Shown: positions 8,345 through 18,153, numbered from the stretch's first letter. The stretch is 39,359 bases of DNA from Maricaulis sp. (GCA_002692855.1 NZMJ01000021.1:310351-349709), one strand, 5' to 3'. Program-made: numbers and translations. Notes: generated from the sequence alone by a model not told the origin.

Positions 8345-9145
8345 ATGACCTTCAAGACATCTGACGATCCCCTTTTGGACCTGCTCGCCGTCATGGCGCG
8401 CCTGCGTGATCCGGAGACCGGATGCCCGTGGGATGTCGAACAGACATTCGAGACCATCGCGCCCTACACGATCGAGGAAGCCTACGAGGTCGAAGACGCG
8501 ATCCGCCGCGGCAATCCCGAGGAGATCAAGGACGAGTTGGGCGACTTGCTGCTGCAGGTCGTGTTTCACGCCCGCATGGCCGAGGAAGCCGGCCTGTTCG
8601 ACTTCTCGGATGTCGCAGCCTCGATCCGCGACAAGATGGTGCGCCGCCACCCGCATGTCTTCGGTGACCAGACCTACCGCGACAGCTCCGAACAGACGCA
8701 GGCCTGGGAAGAGCTGAAAGCGGCAGAGCGCCGCGACACCAAGGACGTGCATGGTGTCCTTGATGACGTGCCCTCAGGCCTCCCTGCCCTCAAACGCGCC
8801 CAGAAGTTACAAAAGCGCGCTGCGAGCGTGGGTTTCGACTGGCCTGATGCTGCAAGGGTTTGGGACAAGGTGGAGGAGGAACTGGACGAAGTGCGCGAAG
8901 CCGCGGCGTCCGGCAATCGGGAAAAAGTGCAGGAAGAAATCGGTGATCTTCTTTTTGTTATCGTCAATTACGCCAGAAAATTGAAGCTGGACGCCGAAAC
9001 GTCTGCCCGCGACGCGAATGCGAAATTCGAGCGCCGGTTCCGTCACATCGAGGCGCGGTTGACCCAGTCCGGACGAGATCCGCGAGACGCGACGCTGGAC
9101 GAGATGGAAGCGCTCTGGGTAGAGGCGAAAACCCTCGAACGCTGA
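8345..9145 (+). CDS. mazG: Nucleoside triphosphate pyrophosphohydrolase MazG
   Basis: Hydrolyses (d)NTPs to the monophosphate and pyrophosphate, acting as a house-cleaning enzyme and possibly lowering ppGpp-linked signals. The 266 residues contain two tandem MazG domains, the full-length E. coli type. The first (about 20-115) opens with CPWDVEQTFETI and carries EEAYEVEDAI and KDELGDLLLQVVFHA. The second (about 150-250) carries EEELDEVREAA and EEIGDLLFVIVNYARK. The EExxE/ExxD pairs bind magnesium. The stop (9143-9145) is one base from the stop of convergent hflX. A weak ribosome-binding site precedes the ATG at 8345. Confidence 0.95.
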   Translation: MTFKTSDDPLLDLLAVMARLRDPETGCPWDVEQTFETIAPYTIEEAYEVEDAIRRGNPEEIKDELGDLLLQVVFHARMAEEAGLFDFSDVAASIRDKMVRRHPHVFGDQTYRDSSEQTQAWEELKAAERRDTKDVHGVLDDVPSGLPALKRAQKLQKRAASVGFDWPDAARVWDKVEEELDEVREAAASGNREKVQEEIGDLLFVIVNYARKLKLDAETSARDANAKFERRFRHIEARLTQSGRDPRDATLDEMEALWVEAKTLER

Positions 9146-9146
9146 C

Positions 9147-10448
9147 CTAGTCCGGCTGACCATGTTCGGGAAATGCCACGGCGAACCGGCCGGCATCCTC
9201 GGGCGTCACCCGCACCGTCATCGTGACGATGCCCGTCTTGTTGTCGGTGGTTTCTTTCAGAACGGCACCATGCTGGTGAAGCCAGGCATGGGCCTTCCCT
9301 TCGCCGGGCTGGAGCGTCACCGTCAGGACCCGGGCGCGTTCCAGCAACGCCCGTTCGATCGCGCCCATGAAGCGATCCATGCCCTCCCCGGTCAATGCAG
9401 ACATGGAGATTGTCTCGAACACGCCCTCGCCGCGTGACGGAGGCGGATTGTCGCTCTCCTCGTCCCACAGATCGATCTTGTTGAAGACCTCGATCACCAT
9501 CTGGTCGTGATCAACGCCCGCCTCCAGCTCGTCGAGGATGGATTCGACTTCCTGCCGGTGCAGGTCGAAATCGGCAGCGGACACGTCCATCACGTGGATC
9601 AGGACGTCCGCATCCCTCACCTCTTCGAGCGTGGCGCGGAAGGCGGCGATCAGCTCGGTCGGCAGATCGATGATGAAACCCACGGTGTCCGACATCAATG
9701 TCTTGATACCGTTGGGGGTTTCAAAGGCTCGGATCGTGGTGTCGAGGGTCGCGAACGGCATGTCCTTGGCGAGCACCCGCGCGCCGGTCACCCGGTTGAA
9801 CAGGGTCGATTTCCCGGCATTGGTGTAGCCCACAAGCGCGACGACCGGGAATGGCACGTCCTGGCGCTGCTTGCGGTGAAGTGACCGGGTGCGGCGCACA
9901 TCATCAAGTTCCCGGCGCAGGCGGGCCATCCTGTCGGCGAGCAAGCGCCGGTCGGTTTCAATCTGTGTTTCACCGGGACCGGCCAAGAAGCCGCCGCCGC
10001 CCCGCTGGCGTTCAAGGTGTGTCCAGGTGCGGACAAGGCGCGAGCGTTCATAGGCGAGGCGCACCAGTTCAACCTGCAATCGGCCTTCCTTGGTGCGGGC
10101 GCGGCGCCCGAAAATCTCGAGGATAAGGCCCGTCCGGTCGACGACCTTGACCTGCCAGGCCTTTTCCAGATTGCGCTGTTGTACAGGAGACAGTTTCGTA
10201 TCGACCACGCAGACGACCGCGTCTTTCTCGACGAGCGTTTCGCGGATCAGTTCGGCCTTGCCCGATCCGAAGAACCGGCCGGAATCAATACTGCGCAGCG
10301 GTGTGATCTCGCCGCCGGCCAGTTCAAGATCCAGGGCTTCTGCCAGGCCGCAGGCTTCTTCAAGGCGCGCGTCTACGTCATAGTCCCGGCCCCTGACCTG
10401 GGGGTGGACGACATAGACCCGGTCAGCCGGTGTTTCGGTTTCGATCAA
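9147..10448 (-). CDS. hflX: GTPase HflX
   Basis: Ribosome-associated GTPase that splits or rescues stalled 70S ribosomes under stress. It has 433 residues. The N-terminal HflX domain ends in the glycine-rich segment [17 protein letters not shown] coiled region follows, then the G domain with G1 [10 protein letters not shown]3 DTVGFI and G4 NKIDL. The start codon is TTG at 10448: hfq ends in TGA at 10447-10445, so the genes overlap as TTGA. No ATG or GTG in this frame lies between the hfq stop and the conserved N-terminal residues, which makes the rare start and coupling to hfq likely. hfq-hflX is a conserved pair. Confidence 0.95.
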   Translation of the reverse strand: MIETETPADRVYVVHPQVRGRDYDVDARLEEACGLAEALDLELAGGEITPLRSIDSGRFFGSGKAELIRETLVEKDAVVCVVDTKLSPVQQRNLEKAWQVKVVDRTGLILEIFGRRARTKEGRLQVELVRLAYERSRLVRTWTHLERQRGGGGFLAGPGETQIETDRRLLADRMARLRRELDDVRRTRSLHRKQRQDVPFPVVALVGYTNAGKSTLFNRVTGARVLAKDMPFATLDTTIRAFETPNGIKTLMSDTVGFIIDLPTELIAAFRATLEEVRDADVLIHVMDVSAADFDLHRQEVESILDELEAGVDHDQMVIEVFNKIDLWDEESDNPPPSRGEGVFETISMSALTGEGMDRFMGAIERALLERARVLTVTLQPGEGKAHAWLHQHGAVLKETTDNKTGIVTMTVRVTPEDAGRFAVAFPEHGQPD

Positions 10449-10711
10449 GCAGCACTGTCCTGATCATCGGCATCATCCTGTTCAGCCTCGAACAGCGAGA
10501 CGGGTTGGGACGGCATGATCGTCGAGATGGCGTGCTTGTAGACGAGTTGCGACTGGCCATCGCGGCGCAGCAGCAGGCAGAAATTGTCAAACCACGTGAC
10601 GATGCCCTGAAGCTTCACCCCATTCACCAGAAAGATGGTCAGCGGCGTTTTGGTCTTCCGAACGGCGTTCAGAAAGACGTCCTGCAGGTTTTGTCTTTTT
10701 TCTTGGGACAT
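10445..10711 (-). CDS. hfq: RNA chaperone Hfq
   Basis: Hexameric Sm-like protein that pairs small RNAs with mRNAs. It has 88 residues: Sm1 ([21 protein letters not shown]) and Sm2 with the YKHAIST motif that lines the proximal poly-U pocket, then an acidic tail ([14 protein letters not shown]). The ATG at 10711 has a strong GAGAAGG ribosome-binding site. It is followed by hflX with a 4-bp overlap and preceded by the aminotransferase gene with a 43-bp gap. Confidence 0.97.
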   Translation of the reverse strand: MSQEKRQNLQDVFLNAVRKTKTPLTIFLVNGVKLQGIVTWFDNFCLLLRRDGQSQLVYKHAISTIMPSQPVSLFEAEQDDADDQDSAA

Positions 10712-10754
10712 GCCTTCTCTCCCCCGCGACTCGGGCGGCTATCGCTCCTGTCGG

Positions 10755-11678
10755 TTAACCTATACGCCGCTTCGCCGGGCGCGCAACCAGCGGACCGGCC
10801 TGTCTTTTGTGCGGCACAGCAGAATTTTGATGCGCTGCAGCAAGATAGCTCCACCTCAAGGCGAGGGCCACCGGGCCGACTTCGCCATCCGCAACCGGTT
10901 GTCCGTCAATCCTGATCACCGGCGTGACATGGGCTGATGCAGACGTAATGAAGGCTTCGCGGGCATCAAGCGCTTCGTCGCGGGTGAATGCGCGTTCTTC
11001 AAAGGTGATGCGGTCGCCCTGTGCGGCGGCAATCACGGCCTGCCGCGTGATGCCGTTCAGGATGGACTGGCTGGCGGCGCGCGTGACCAGCGTGTTTTCC
11101 TTGGTCAGGATCCAGGCGTTCGATGACGAACCCTCGGTCACGGTGCCGTCGGGATCGATCAACCAGGCTTCAGCCGCCCCGGCCTCTTTGGCTGCTTGCT
11201 TGGCGAGCGCGTTCGGGAGCAGGGACACCGTCTTGATGTCTCGCCGGCCCCACCGAATGTCCGGGATCGTGATGACGCTGACGCCCTTCTCTGCCTTCTC
11301 ATTTGCCGCCCGGGTGTTGGTGCGCTTCACCGTAACGATGACTGTCGGACCCACATGTTCGCCCGGAAAACAATGATCGCGCGGCGCGCAGCCGCGTGAG
11401 ACCTGGAGGTAGAGTAATCCGTCACGCACCCGGTTTCGCCGGACGGTTTCGTAAAGCACCGCCATGAGGGCAGCGTCGGTCATGGGTTTGCGGATTCGCA
11501 ATTCGCCGAGCGAGCGCCCCAGGCGTTTGAGATGCCCCTCGGTATCGAGCAGGCCCCCCGCCCGTATCGCCCAGACCTCGTAGACGGCGTCGGCGAACTG
11601 GTTGCCCCGGTCCTCGATGTGGATCGCGGCATCGGAGTGCGGCAAGAAGGCACCATTGACGTAGGCGATACGAGACAT
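10755..11678 (-). CDS. dat: D-amino-acid aminotransferase (class IV PLP enzyme)
   Basis: Fold-type IV pyridoxal-phosphate transaminase of 307 residues, most like D-alanine aminotransferases, which interconvert D-Ala and D-Glu for cell-wall precursors. The start region MSRIAYVNGAFLPHSDAAI and the signature IEDRGNQFADAVYEV are typical. The PLP lysine is in DIKTVSLLPN and the cofactor-phosphate segment is TVTEGSSSNAWI. Branched-chain aminotransferase or aminodeoxychorismate lyase are the alternative class IV activities and cannot be excluded by sequence alone. It sits between trkH (stop 7 bp from this start) and hfq, an order conserved in alphaproteobacteria. Confidence 0.85.
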   Translation of the reverse strand: MSRIAYVNGAFLPHSDAAIHIEDRGNQFADAVYEVWAIRAGGLLDTEGHLKRLGRSLGELRIRKPMTDAALMAVLYETVRRNRVRDGLLYLQVSRGCAPRDHCFPGEHVGPTVIVTVKRTNTRAANEKAEKGVSVITIPDIRWGRRDIKTVSLLPNALAKQAAKEAGAAEAWLIDPDGTVTEGSSSNAWILTKENTLVTRAASQSILNGITRQAVIAAAQGDRITFEERAFTRDEALDAREAFITSASAHVTPVIRIDGQPVADGEVGPVALALRWSYLAAAHQNSAVPHKRQAGPLVARPAKRRIG

Positions 11679-11684
11679 ATTCCC

Positions 11685-13094
11685 CTAATCCCGTTTGATC
11701 AGTGACAACAGGGCCGCTGCGCCGGCCAGCACTTCCAGGCGGCCCAGAACCATCACGACGATGAACAGTATCTGGTTGGGTGTATTGAACACGGCCCAGC
11801 TCTGACCGCCTTCGGCGCGGTCGAACAAAGGCCCGGCATTGGCGATCGCGGCCATCGATGCGCTCCAGCCCTGCTCGAACCCGTCGCCGAGCGCCGAACC
11901 GATCAAGGTGGAGATCGTCACGGTTGCGACAAAAGCGAGAACGGTCGTCCAGAGCGCGGTGAAGCCACCGCTGCGCGCGTCCTTGTTGCGGTAGCGCATG
12001 TTGAGGACGCTCGACGGGTGCGCCATGCGGCCCAGATCGGTGAAGATCTGCCGCCACAGCAGGACAAAACGGGAGATCTTGATGCCGCCCGTGGTCGATG
12101 CGGCCGAGCCTCCGACCAGCGCAACAAACAGGGCAGCGATCGGCAGGAAGCCGGAGGCCGCGCTGGCGGTGAATCCCGATGTCGTGATTGCGAAGACCGC
12201 CTCGGCAAGCGTCGTGAAGGGATTGGCCGCTTCCATGGATACCATCGACACGCCCCACAACGCGGCCAGGAGAGCAAGGAATCCCACGAGTTCCGGGTCG
12301 GGACGCCAGCTTCGCTTGCGGGGCGCTGTCCAGACGAGCGCGATATTGATGGCTCCGATCAGGCAGGCTGCCATCAACACGGGAACCACGAAGGCTGGAT
12401 AATGCGCGGTAATCGGGCCGCCAACAGGCGCGTAGCCTCCGGTGGATAGGGCCGACAGGCTCAGACACGCCGCGTCAAACGCCGGGGTCCCCGCCATCAT
12501 CAGGATGACGAAGAACACCACCGCCAGTCCGCCGTAGATCAACAGTATGCGGCGCGCGACAATGTGAAGGTGCGAAAACACATTCTCCTGGTCGACGGTC
12601 AGTAGAATGGTCTTGCGCAATTGCTGGGCGCCGCGGTCCAAGACAGCGAGCAGTCCCGCCGTCAGGACCAGCGTTGCGTAGCCGCCCGCAAAACTCATCA
12701 CGCAGCGCCACAGCACGATCTCGCGGCCCGCCTCAGCGGGCTGCAGCAGGATGGCCCCTGTCGTCGTCAGGGCAGAATACGCTTCAAACAGGGCGTCGAA
12801 CGGCCCGAAATCGGGGTTCAAAAGGGCGAAGGCCGGAGCCGCGAAGGCGGGCGACAACGCCCAGGCGATGGCAACGAAAGCCGACACGTCCGAAATTTGC
12901 GTACGGCCGCGCGACCGGCCTGTCGCGAGCGTGATCAGCCCGCCGATCAAAAGCGGAGCCAGTGCGGTCGACGCGTATGCAATGGCCCCCAGGGGGAGCG
13001 AAAATGCCAGGGCCAGCAGGCTGGCACCGAGCATGAAACCGCCGAATACAATCCAGATCAGCCCCAAGGGGCGCAGGAAGGAGAGATTGGTCAC
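11685..13094 (-). CDS. trkH: Trk-type potassium uptake membrane protein TrkH
   Basis: Channel-like subunit of the Trk K+ uptake system in the inner membrane. The frame is open to an ATG at 13211, but those extra 39 residues overlap the end of trkA and are low-complexity. I take the GTG at 13094, 10 bp after the trkA stop, which gives VTNLSFLRPLG as start and 469 residues. Filter loops are visible in the MPM repeats: SALTTTGAI, SALSTGGYAP, AITTSGFTAS and a divergent AIANAGPLF. The conserved STTGGIKISR helix is also present. It lies directly behind trkA, its NAD-binding regulatory partner, so both are probably co-expressed. Confidence 0.92.
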   Translation of the reverse strand: MTNLSFLRPLGLIWIVFGGFMLGASLLALAFSLPLGAIAYASTALAPLLIGGLITLATGRSRGRTQISDVSAFVAIAWALSPAFAAPAFALLNPDFGPFDALFEAYSALTTTGAILLQPAEAGREIVLWRCVMSFAGGYATLVLTAGLLAVLDRGAQQLRKTILLTVDQENVFSHLHIVARRILLIYGGLAVVFFVILMMAGTPAFDAACLSLSALSTGGYAPVGGPITAHYPAFVVPVLMAACLIGAINIALVWTAPRKRSWRPDPELVGFLALLAALWGVSMVSMEAANPFTTLAEAVFAITTSGFTASAASGFLPIAALFVALVGGSAASTTGGIKISRFVLLWRQIFTDLGRMAHPSSVLNMRYRNKDARSGGFTALWTTVLAFVATVTISTLIGSALGDGFEQGWSASMAAIANAGPLFDRAEGGQSWAVFNTPNQILFIVVMVLGRLEVLAGAAALLSLIKRD

Positions 13095-13104
13095 GCCGCC
13101 GCCA

Positions 13105-14478
13105 TCAGAAATATTCCAGGCTGACCCGGAAGAGTTGCTCGACCTTAGCGACGAGCGCGGTCTCGGCGAACAGCAGGACTCGGTCGTTTTCGCGAATGGT
13201 TTCGCCATCACCCGGCATCAGGACCTTGTCACCGCGCACCACGGCGCCAAGCGTGACGCCGTCCGGCAGGTCCATGGCATCAATCGCCTTGCCGACCAGG
13301 GGCGACGTGTTCAGGGCAACCCCTTCCAGCGCTTCGGCCTTGCCGCCGCCAAGCGACTGGAGTCCGGTGATCCGGCCGCGCCGGATGTGCTGGAGGATTG
13401 TCGAAACGGTCGTCGAACGCGGGTCGATGAACGCATCGATCTCGAGCGGTTCGCGCAAATCGGCGAAGGCCTGTTCGTTGACAAGACAGATCGTCCGCGC
13501 GGCCCCTTCCCGTTTGGCCATCACGGCACTCATCAGGTTGACCTTATCGTCATTGGTCACGCACACGACGAGTTCGGCCCGGTCAGCGGCCGCTTCGCGC
13601 AGCAGGCTGGGTGACAAGCCGTCACCGTGGAGAACGACCGTGCGGCGCAGCTGGTCGGCGGCGGCTTCGGCCTTTTTCTTGTCCGCCTCGATCAGACGCA
13701 CTTTCAGGCCACCAAGGCGCTCCAGGGACCGGGCGACGTAAACCCCGATATTGCCGGCGCCGACGATGACAACGCGGCGAACCTTTTCACTGGTACGACC
13801 AAAAATATCGAGCACGCGGTCGAGCCGGGCCGGTTCGATCACCAGATAGGCTTCATCGCCCGCGAGAAGCGGGTCGGAATGTTCGGGAATGAACAGTTTT
13901 CCGTCACGGTCGATCCCGACGAGCGTCAGGCGCAAATCCGGGAAGAGTTCGCGCAACTGGTCGGGCGAGGACCCGGCGACCGGCGAATTCTCGTCCACCT
14001 GCAGACCCAGGAGCTGGATTCTGCCCCCTGCGAACAAGGCCGTCGTGAAGGCACCGGGCGTTTCCACGCGTTGAAGGATGGCCCGGCCCACTTCGAGTTC
14101 CGGCGAGATCACGACATCGATCGGCAGGTGTCCGGTGGTGAACAGATCGCGCCAGGCAGGCTCCAGATAGCTTTGTGCGCGTACGCGCGCGATCCGGGTT
14201 GGCGTTCCGAAGAGCGAATGCGCGACCTGACAGGCAATCATGTTGGTTTCGTCGGAATAGGTCACCGCCACCAGCAATTCGGCATCCGCGGCCCCGGCGC
14301 GTTCAAGCGCTTCGGGGTGTGACCCGTGCCCCACGACGCCGCGCACGTCGAGGTCAGTGGTGATCTTGTTGATCAGTTCGGCGGACCAGTCCACGACCGT
14401 GACCGCATTGCCTTCGCGAGACAATGCACGGGCGATCCCGTATCCGACGCGGCCTGCGCCGCAGACGACAGCTTTCAT
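13105..14478 (-). CDS. trkA: Trk system potassium transporter regulatory subunit TrkA
   Basis: Peripheral cytoplasmic subunit that gates TrkH in response to NAD(H) and ATP. It has 457 residues with the duplicated RCK layout: RCK_N 1 from the N-terminus (MKAVVCGAGRVGYGIARAL, a Rossmann GxGxxG), RCK_C 1, RCK_N 2 (VVIVGAGNIGVYVARSL, near residue 233) and RCK_C 2 at the end. The ATG at 14478 has GGGAGAGA upstream. It is followed by trkH and preceded by ntrX with a 21-bp gap. The ntrX-trkA association is frequent in alphaproteobacteria. Confidence 0.95.
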   Translation of the reverse strand: MKAVVCGAGRVGYGIARALSREGNAVTVVDWSAELINKITTDLDVRGVVGHGSHPEALERAGAADAELLVAVTYSDETNMIACQVAHSLFGTPTRIARVRAQSYLEPAWRDLFTTGHLPIDVVISPELEVGRAILQRVETPGAFTTALFAGGRIQLLGLQVDENSPVAGSSPDQLRELFPDLRLTLVGIDRDGKLFIPEHSDPLLAGDEAYLVIEPARLDRVLDIFGRTSEKVRRVVIVGAGNIGVYVARSLERLGGLKVRLIEADKKKAEAAADQLRRTVVLHGDGLSPSLLREAAADRAELVVCVTNDDKVNLMSAVMAKREGAARTICLVNEQAFADLREPLEIDAFIDPRSTTVSTILQHIRRGRITGLQSLGGGKAEALEGVALNTSPLVGKAIDAMDLPDGVTLGAVVRGDKVLMPGDGETIRENDRVLLFAETALVAKVEQLFRVSLEYF

Positions 14479-14499
14479 CGAAAGTCTCTCCCGCGGTCC

Positions 14500-15903
14500 C
14501 TAGTCGACCATATCGTCAAGATCGGCGCGTGCCGACGCCGGTGTGACACCGAGCGATTTGAGTTTCCTGTGCAAGGCCGAGCGCTCCATGCCGATGAAGG
14601 TAGCCGTGCGCGAGATGTTTCCACCGAAGCGGCTGATCTGGGCCTTGAGATATTCTCGCTCGAAATTCTCGCGCGCTTCCCGCAGCGGCAGGGCGATCAT
14701 CCGCTCGGCATCGAACCCGGCATCGGACGTTTCGCGGCCCGCTACCTCGGAGGGGAGCGAGTCCAGCGTGATCGGTTGCTCGCCTTCACCCGAGGCCAGG
14801 ATCAGCAGCCGTTCCACATTGTTGCGAAGCTGACGCACATTACCGGGCCAGTCGTGCGCCTGGAGTGCGGCCATTGCGTCCTCGCCGATCCGGCGCCGTT
14901 GCAGTCCGGACAGCGACGTGATCCGGTCGATGAAGTGATCGACCAGGGAAGGAATGTCCTCCCGCCGGTCGGCCAAGGCCGGGATCGTGACGGGCACGAC
15001 GGCGAGGCGATGGTAGAGGTCTTCGCGGAAGCGCCCCTGCCCGATCAAGTCTCGCAGGTCCTTGGACGAGGACGTGACAACGCGAACATTCACTTGCACA
15101 TCGGTGGATCCGCCAACCCGGTGAAAGCGCTGATCGATCAGCATCCTCAGCAGCTTGTTCTGTGTCGCGGACGGCATGTCGCCGATCTCGTCCAGAAAAA
15201 GCGTTCCGCCATGTGCGCGCTCCAGAAGACCGACGCGCGACAGACTGCCGTCGGCGGCTTCGGAGCCAAACAACTCCTCTTCGACCTTGTCCGGCACCAT
15301 TCCGGCCGCGTTGACTGCGATGAAGCCCGCTTCCGATCGCGGAGAGCGGGCATGGATCAGCCGTGCGACCAGTTCCTTGCCGCAACCCGCCGGACCGGAG
15401 ATCAGCACCCGGCTGTTGGTCGGGGCGACCCGGTCGATGAGATGGCGCAGCTGGACGATCAGCGGCGATTTGCCGACCAGTTCCGATTCAAGGTCCACCT
15501 TCGTCCGCAGCTCGGCGTTCTCGCGCCGCAGCTTCGATACTTCGAGCGCGCGCTCGACCGTGACAAGGAGCTTGTCGCTCTTGAACGGCTTTTCAAGGAA
15601 GTCGTAGGCCCCCTTGCGGATCGCGGCGACGGCCGTCTCGATCGTCCCGTGACCGGAGATCACGATGACGGGCAGGTCAGGATCGATCTTCCGGATCACT
15701 TCCAGAAGCTCGATGCCGTCGAGGCGGCTGCCCTGGAGCCAGACGTCAAGGATGATCAGTGAGGGCTTTCGCGCCTTGATGGCGTCGAGCGTGCCATCGG
15801 CGTCGGCGGCCTCGCGGGCCTGATAACCCTCGTCTTCGAGCAGGCCGGAGATGAGGTCGCGAATGTCGTCCTCGTCGTCGACAATGAGAATGTCTTTAGC
15901 CAT
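14500..15903 (-). CDS. ntrX: Nitrogen-assimilation response regulator NtrX (NtrC-family architecture, no GAFTGA)
   Basis: Response regulator partner of NtrY, 467 residues. The receiver domain (1-125) has the acidic pair in VDDEDD, the phospho-acceptor Asp in ILDVWLQGSRLDG and the Lys in EKPFKSD. The AAA+ domain (about 140-370) has an altered Walker A (GPAGCGKE) and Walker B (GGTLFLDEIGDMP). The segment between ELFGSE and VGLLERAHGG lacks the GAFTGA loop that contacts sigma-54. A Fis-type helix-turn-helix closes the protein (NISRTATFIGMERSALHRKLKSLG). Absence of GAFTGA is known for alphaproteobacterial NtrX and argues that it regulates without sigma-54 activation. It starts 6 bp after ntrY, so the pair is an operon. 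Confidence 0.94.
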   Translation of the reverse strand: MAKDILIVDDEDDIRDLISGLLEDEGYQAREAADADGTLDAIKARKPSLIILDVWLQGSRLDGIELLEVIRKIDPDLPVIVISGHGTIETAVAAIRKGAYDFLEKPFKSDKLLVTVERALEVSKLRRENAELRTKVDLESELVGKSPLIVQLRHLIDRVAPTNSRVLISGPAGCGKELVARLIHARSPRSEAGFIAVNAAGMVPDKVEEELFGSEAADGSLSRVGLLERAHGGTLFLDEIGDMPSATQNKLLRMLIDQRFHRVGGSTDVQVNVRVVTSSSKDLRDLIGQGRFREDLYHRLAVVPVTIPALADRREDIPSLVDHFIDRITSLSGLQRRRIGEDAMAALQAHDWPGNVRQLRNNVERLLILASGEGEQPITLDSLPSEVAGRETSDAGFDAERMIALPLREARENFEREYLKAQISRFGGNISRTATFIGMERSALHRKLKSLGVTPASARADLDDMVD

Positions 15904-15909
15904 GGGCGC

Positions 15910-18153
15910 TTACGCTCCAATTTCCGTAGCGGCGGACGCCGGAACGTCCTCGGGGGTGAGCGGGAAGAACAGGCGGACGATCGCCCCTGCCCCGTCGTCC
16001 GGCACATCCAGTTCCAGTCGGCCGTGATGGTCCTCCATCACGCGCTTGACGATAGCAAGACCCAGGCCGGTCCCTTTCTCGCGGGTCGTCATATAGGGCT
16101 CGGTGAGCCGTTCGCGGTCCGGCGTCGGCCAACCCAGACCATTGTCGGTCACTTCGATCACGGCGAAGCCGTCGTCTTGCCCGAGTGTCACCGTGATGCG
16201 TCCGGGACGCGACTTGCCGCCATCGCGGTCGCACCGTGCCGACACGCTCTCTGCGGCGTTCTTCAGAATGTTCGCCAGCGCCTGGACCGCAAGACGCTCA
16301 TCGCAAAGCGCGCTGACCGGTTCTCGCGGCACTTCGAATTCGACTTTCAGATCGGGGCTGGCGACACGCTGGGCGAAGGCTGCTGACTGAACCATTGACC
16401 CCATGTCCGCGGGTTCGACGCGCGGGGTCGGCATGCGAGCGAAGGACGAGAATTCGTCGACCATCCGCCCGATGTCGCTGACCTGCCTTACGATCGTGTC
16501 GGTGCAGCGATCGAATGTCTCGACGTCGTGTTCCTCGACGTGCTTGCGGTATTTCCGGCGCAGGCGTTCAGCCGAGAGTTGGATGGGTGTGAGCGGGTTC
16601 TTGATCTCGTGAGCGATCCGGCGGGCGACGTCGCGCCAGGCGGCATTACGCTGTGCCGCGACCAGCCGGGATACGTCGTCAAAGGTCAGGACCAGACCGG
16701 CATCCGATGTGACGGCCGCGCGAACACTGAGGCTGAGGACGCTGTCGTCCGACATGGCGAGCTCGGCTTGGAGTTCGGCGACATCGCCCGGACGGCGGCG
16801 AGCGGCCTCCACGGCGGCTTCAAGGGCCGGGGCGACTTCCCGGATCGGACTTCCGACCAGTTCGCTTTCCTCGCGCTCCAGAAGGGCACAGGCGGACCGG
16901 TTGACCAGCGTGATGCAGTTTTCCTCGTCGAGGCCAATCACGCCCGCTGTCACTCCGGCCAGAACGGCTTCGGTAAAGGCCCGCCGCCGCTCGGACTGGG
17001 CATGCGCGGCGACCAGTTCACGGCGCTGTCCGCGCAGCTGCCGGGTCATGCGGTTGAACGCAAGACCGAGCGTCGCGATCTCGTCGTCCTCGCGTTTGAC
17101 CTCGACGCGTGCGTCGAGGTCCCCCTTGCGCACACGCTCCGCCGCGCCGACGAGATTGGAGACGGGCCGGACAATCCGCGTTGCAGCACCGAGCGCGAGC
17201 GATATTGCGCCCAACACAATCAGGACGGCGGTCTGGAGATAGACCAGGACGTAGATCGGGCCGAGCTGGGCTTCGCGCTGGCCGGCATTGCGCAGTTCGA
17301 CGACCGCATTCTCGGCGCGTTGCAGGACGTTGAGATCGAGATTGAGGAATACGTAGAGATAGGCGTCGTCATAGGCAGGCAGGCGCATCAGCGCGCGCAT
17401 CGCCCCGTCTTCATCACTTGCCTGTTCAGGTGTCGAGACACCGATATCGCCGTCACGGGCAAGTTCGAACAAGCGCCTCGAAGGCGGGATGAAAATCGGG
17501 CTTTCGGCGGTCTCCGCACGCGCCAGGACAGTCCCCTGCCCGTCCACGATGTAGGATGACAGGAAACCCCGGCCTGCATTCTGGACCCGGAGATATTGAA
17601 CATACTGGATCCGCGCCGTCGAAAAGGCGTCCACCGGCCCTTCCTGGCTGAGGTCGAGCGCCATCAGACGCATCTGCTCGGACGCCTCATTGGCTTCACG
17701 TTCCACCACTTCACGCGCTGCGGACGCGGCGCCTTCCACGATGGCACTGACGCGTTCACCAAACCAGTATTCGACCCCGCGGGTCAGAACGCCGCCCAGG
17801 AAGACGGCCACCAGAATCGTCGGGATGGCCGCCGCAATCGTGAACATGGCCACGAAACGCAAGTGAAGGCGTGGAGCGGGTTCGCCAAACCTTCGTCCGG
17901 TCAGCCGCCGGGCAACACGGGTCGCGACCACGATGGCCAGCACCGCGATCAGGCCGATATTGGCGTAAAGCAGGACACGCAGCGGGGAATTGCCGCCCGA
18001 ACCCGCTTCATTGCCGACCACCAGCTCAAAGGCCGCAGCGGCGACAATCAGGATTGCAATGAAAAATCCGATGCCCATCACACCGGAGAACAGGCTGAGC
18101 CCGGTGAAGGTGCGGCGCGCCGGGCGCACGGATGAGGCGGTTTGCGCTGTCAC
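15910..18153 (-). CDS. ntrY: Sensor histidine kinase NtrY
   Basis: Membrane sensor kinase of 747 residues that phosphorylates NtrX. There are about four transmembrane segments: near residues 18-45, 58-80, 105-128 and 285-310, with a periplasmic sensor domain between the third and fourth. A HAMP domain follows (RIVRPVSNLVGAAERVRKGDL), then a PAS domain (AVLAGVTAGVIGLDEENCI), a HisKA domain with the phospho-His in WRDVARRIAHEIKNPLTPI, and an HATPase domain with N box (LANILKNAAES), G1 (VTDNGLGW) and G2 (EKGTGLGLAIVKRV). The start is GTG at 18153 with AAGGTCC ahead of it. dusB lies upstream; the usual ntrBC pair does not stand between them. Confidence 0.95.
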   Translation of the reverse strand: MTAQTASSVRPARRTFTGLSLFSGVMGIGFFIAILIVAAAAFELVVGNEAGSGGNSPLRVLLYANIGLIAVLAIVVATRVARRLTGRRFGEPAPRLHLRFVAMFTIAAAIPTILVAVFLGGVLTRGVEYWFGERVSAIVEGAASAAREVVEREANEASEQMRLMALDLSQEGPVDAFSTARIQYVQYLRVQNAGRGFLSSYIVDGQGTVLARAETAESPIFIPPSRRLFELARDGDIGVSTPEQASDEDGAMRALMRLPAYDDAYLYVFLNLDLNVLQRAENAVVELRNAGQREAQLGPIYVLVYLQTAVLIVLGAISLALGAATRIVRPVSNLVGAAERVRKGDLDARVEVKREDDEIATLGLAFNRMTRQLRGQRRELVAAHAQSERRRAFTEAVLAGVTAGVIGLDEENCITLVNRSACALLEREESELVGSPIREVAPALEAAVEAARRRPGDVAELQAELAMSDDSVLSLSVRAAVTSDAGLVLTFDDVSRLVAAQRNAAWRDVARRIAHEIKNPLTPIQLSAERLRRKYRKHVEEHDVETFDRCTDTIVRQVSDIGRMVDEFSSFARMPTPRVEPADMGSMVQSAAFAQRVASPDLKVEFEVPREPVSALCDERLAVQALANILKNAAESVSARCDRDGGKSRPGRITVTLGQDDGFAVIEVTDNGLGWPTPDRERLTEPYMTTREKGTGLGLAIVKRVMEDHHGRLELDVPDDGAGAIVRLFFPLTPEDVPASAATEIGA

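Noticed and set aside
14326-15762. 478-codon plus-strand frame opposite ntrX.
   Set aside because: It is antisense to the fully conserved ntrX; the translation is rich in His/Arg/Gln/Asp typical of a reverse-frame shadow.
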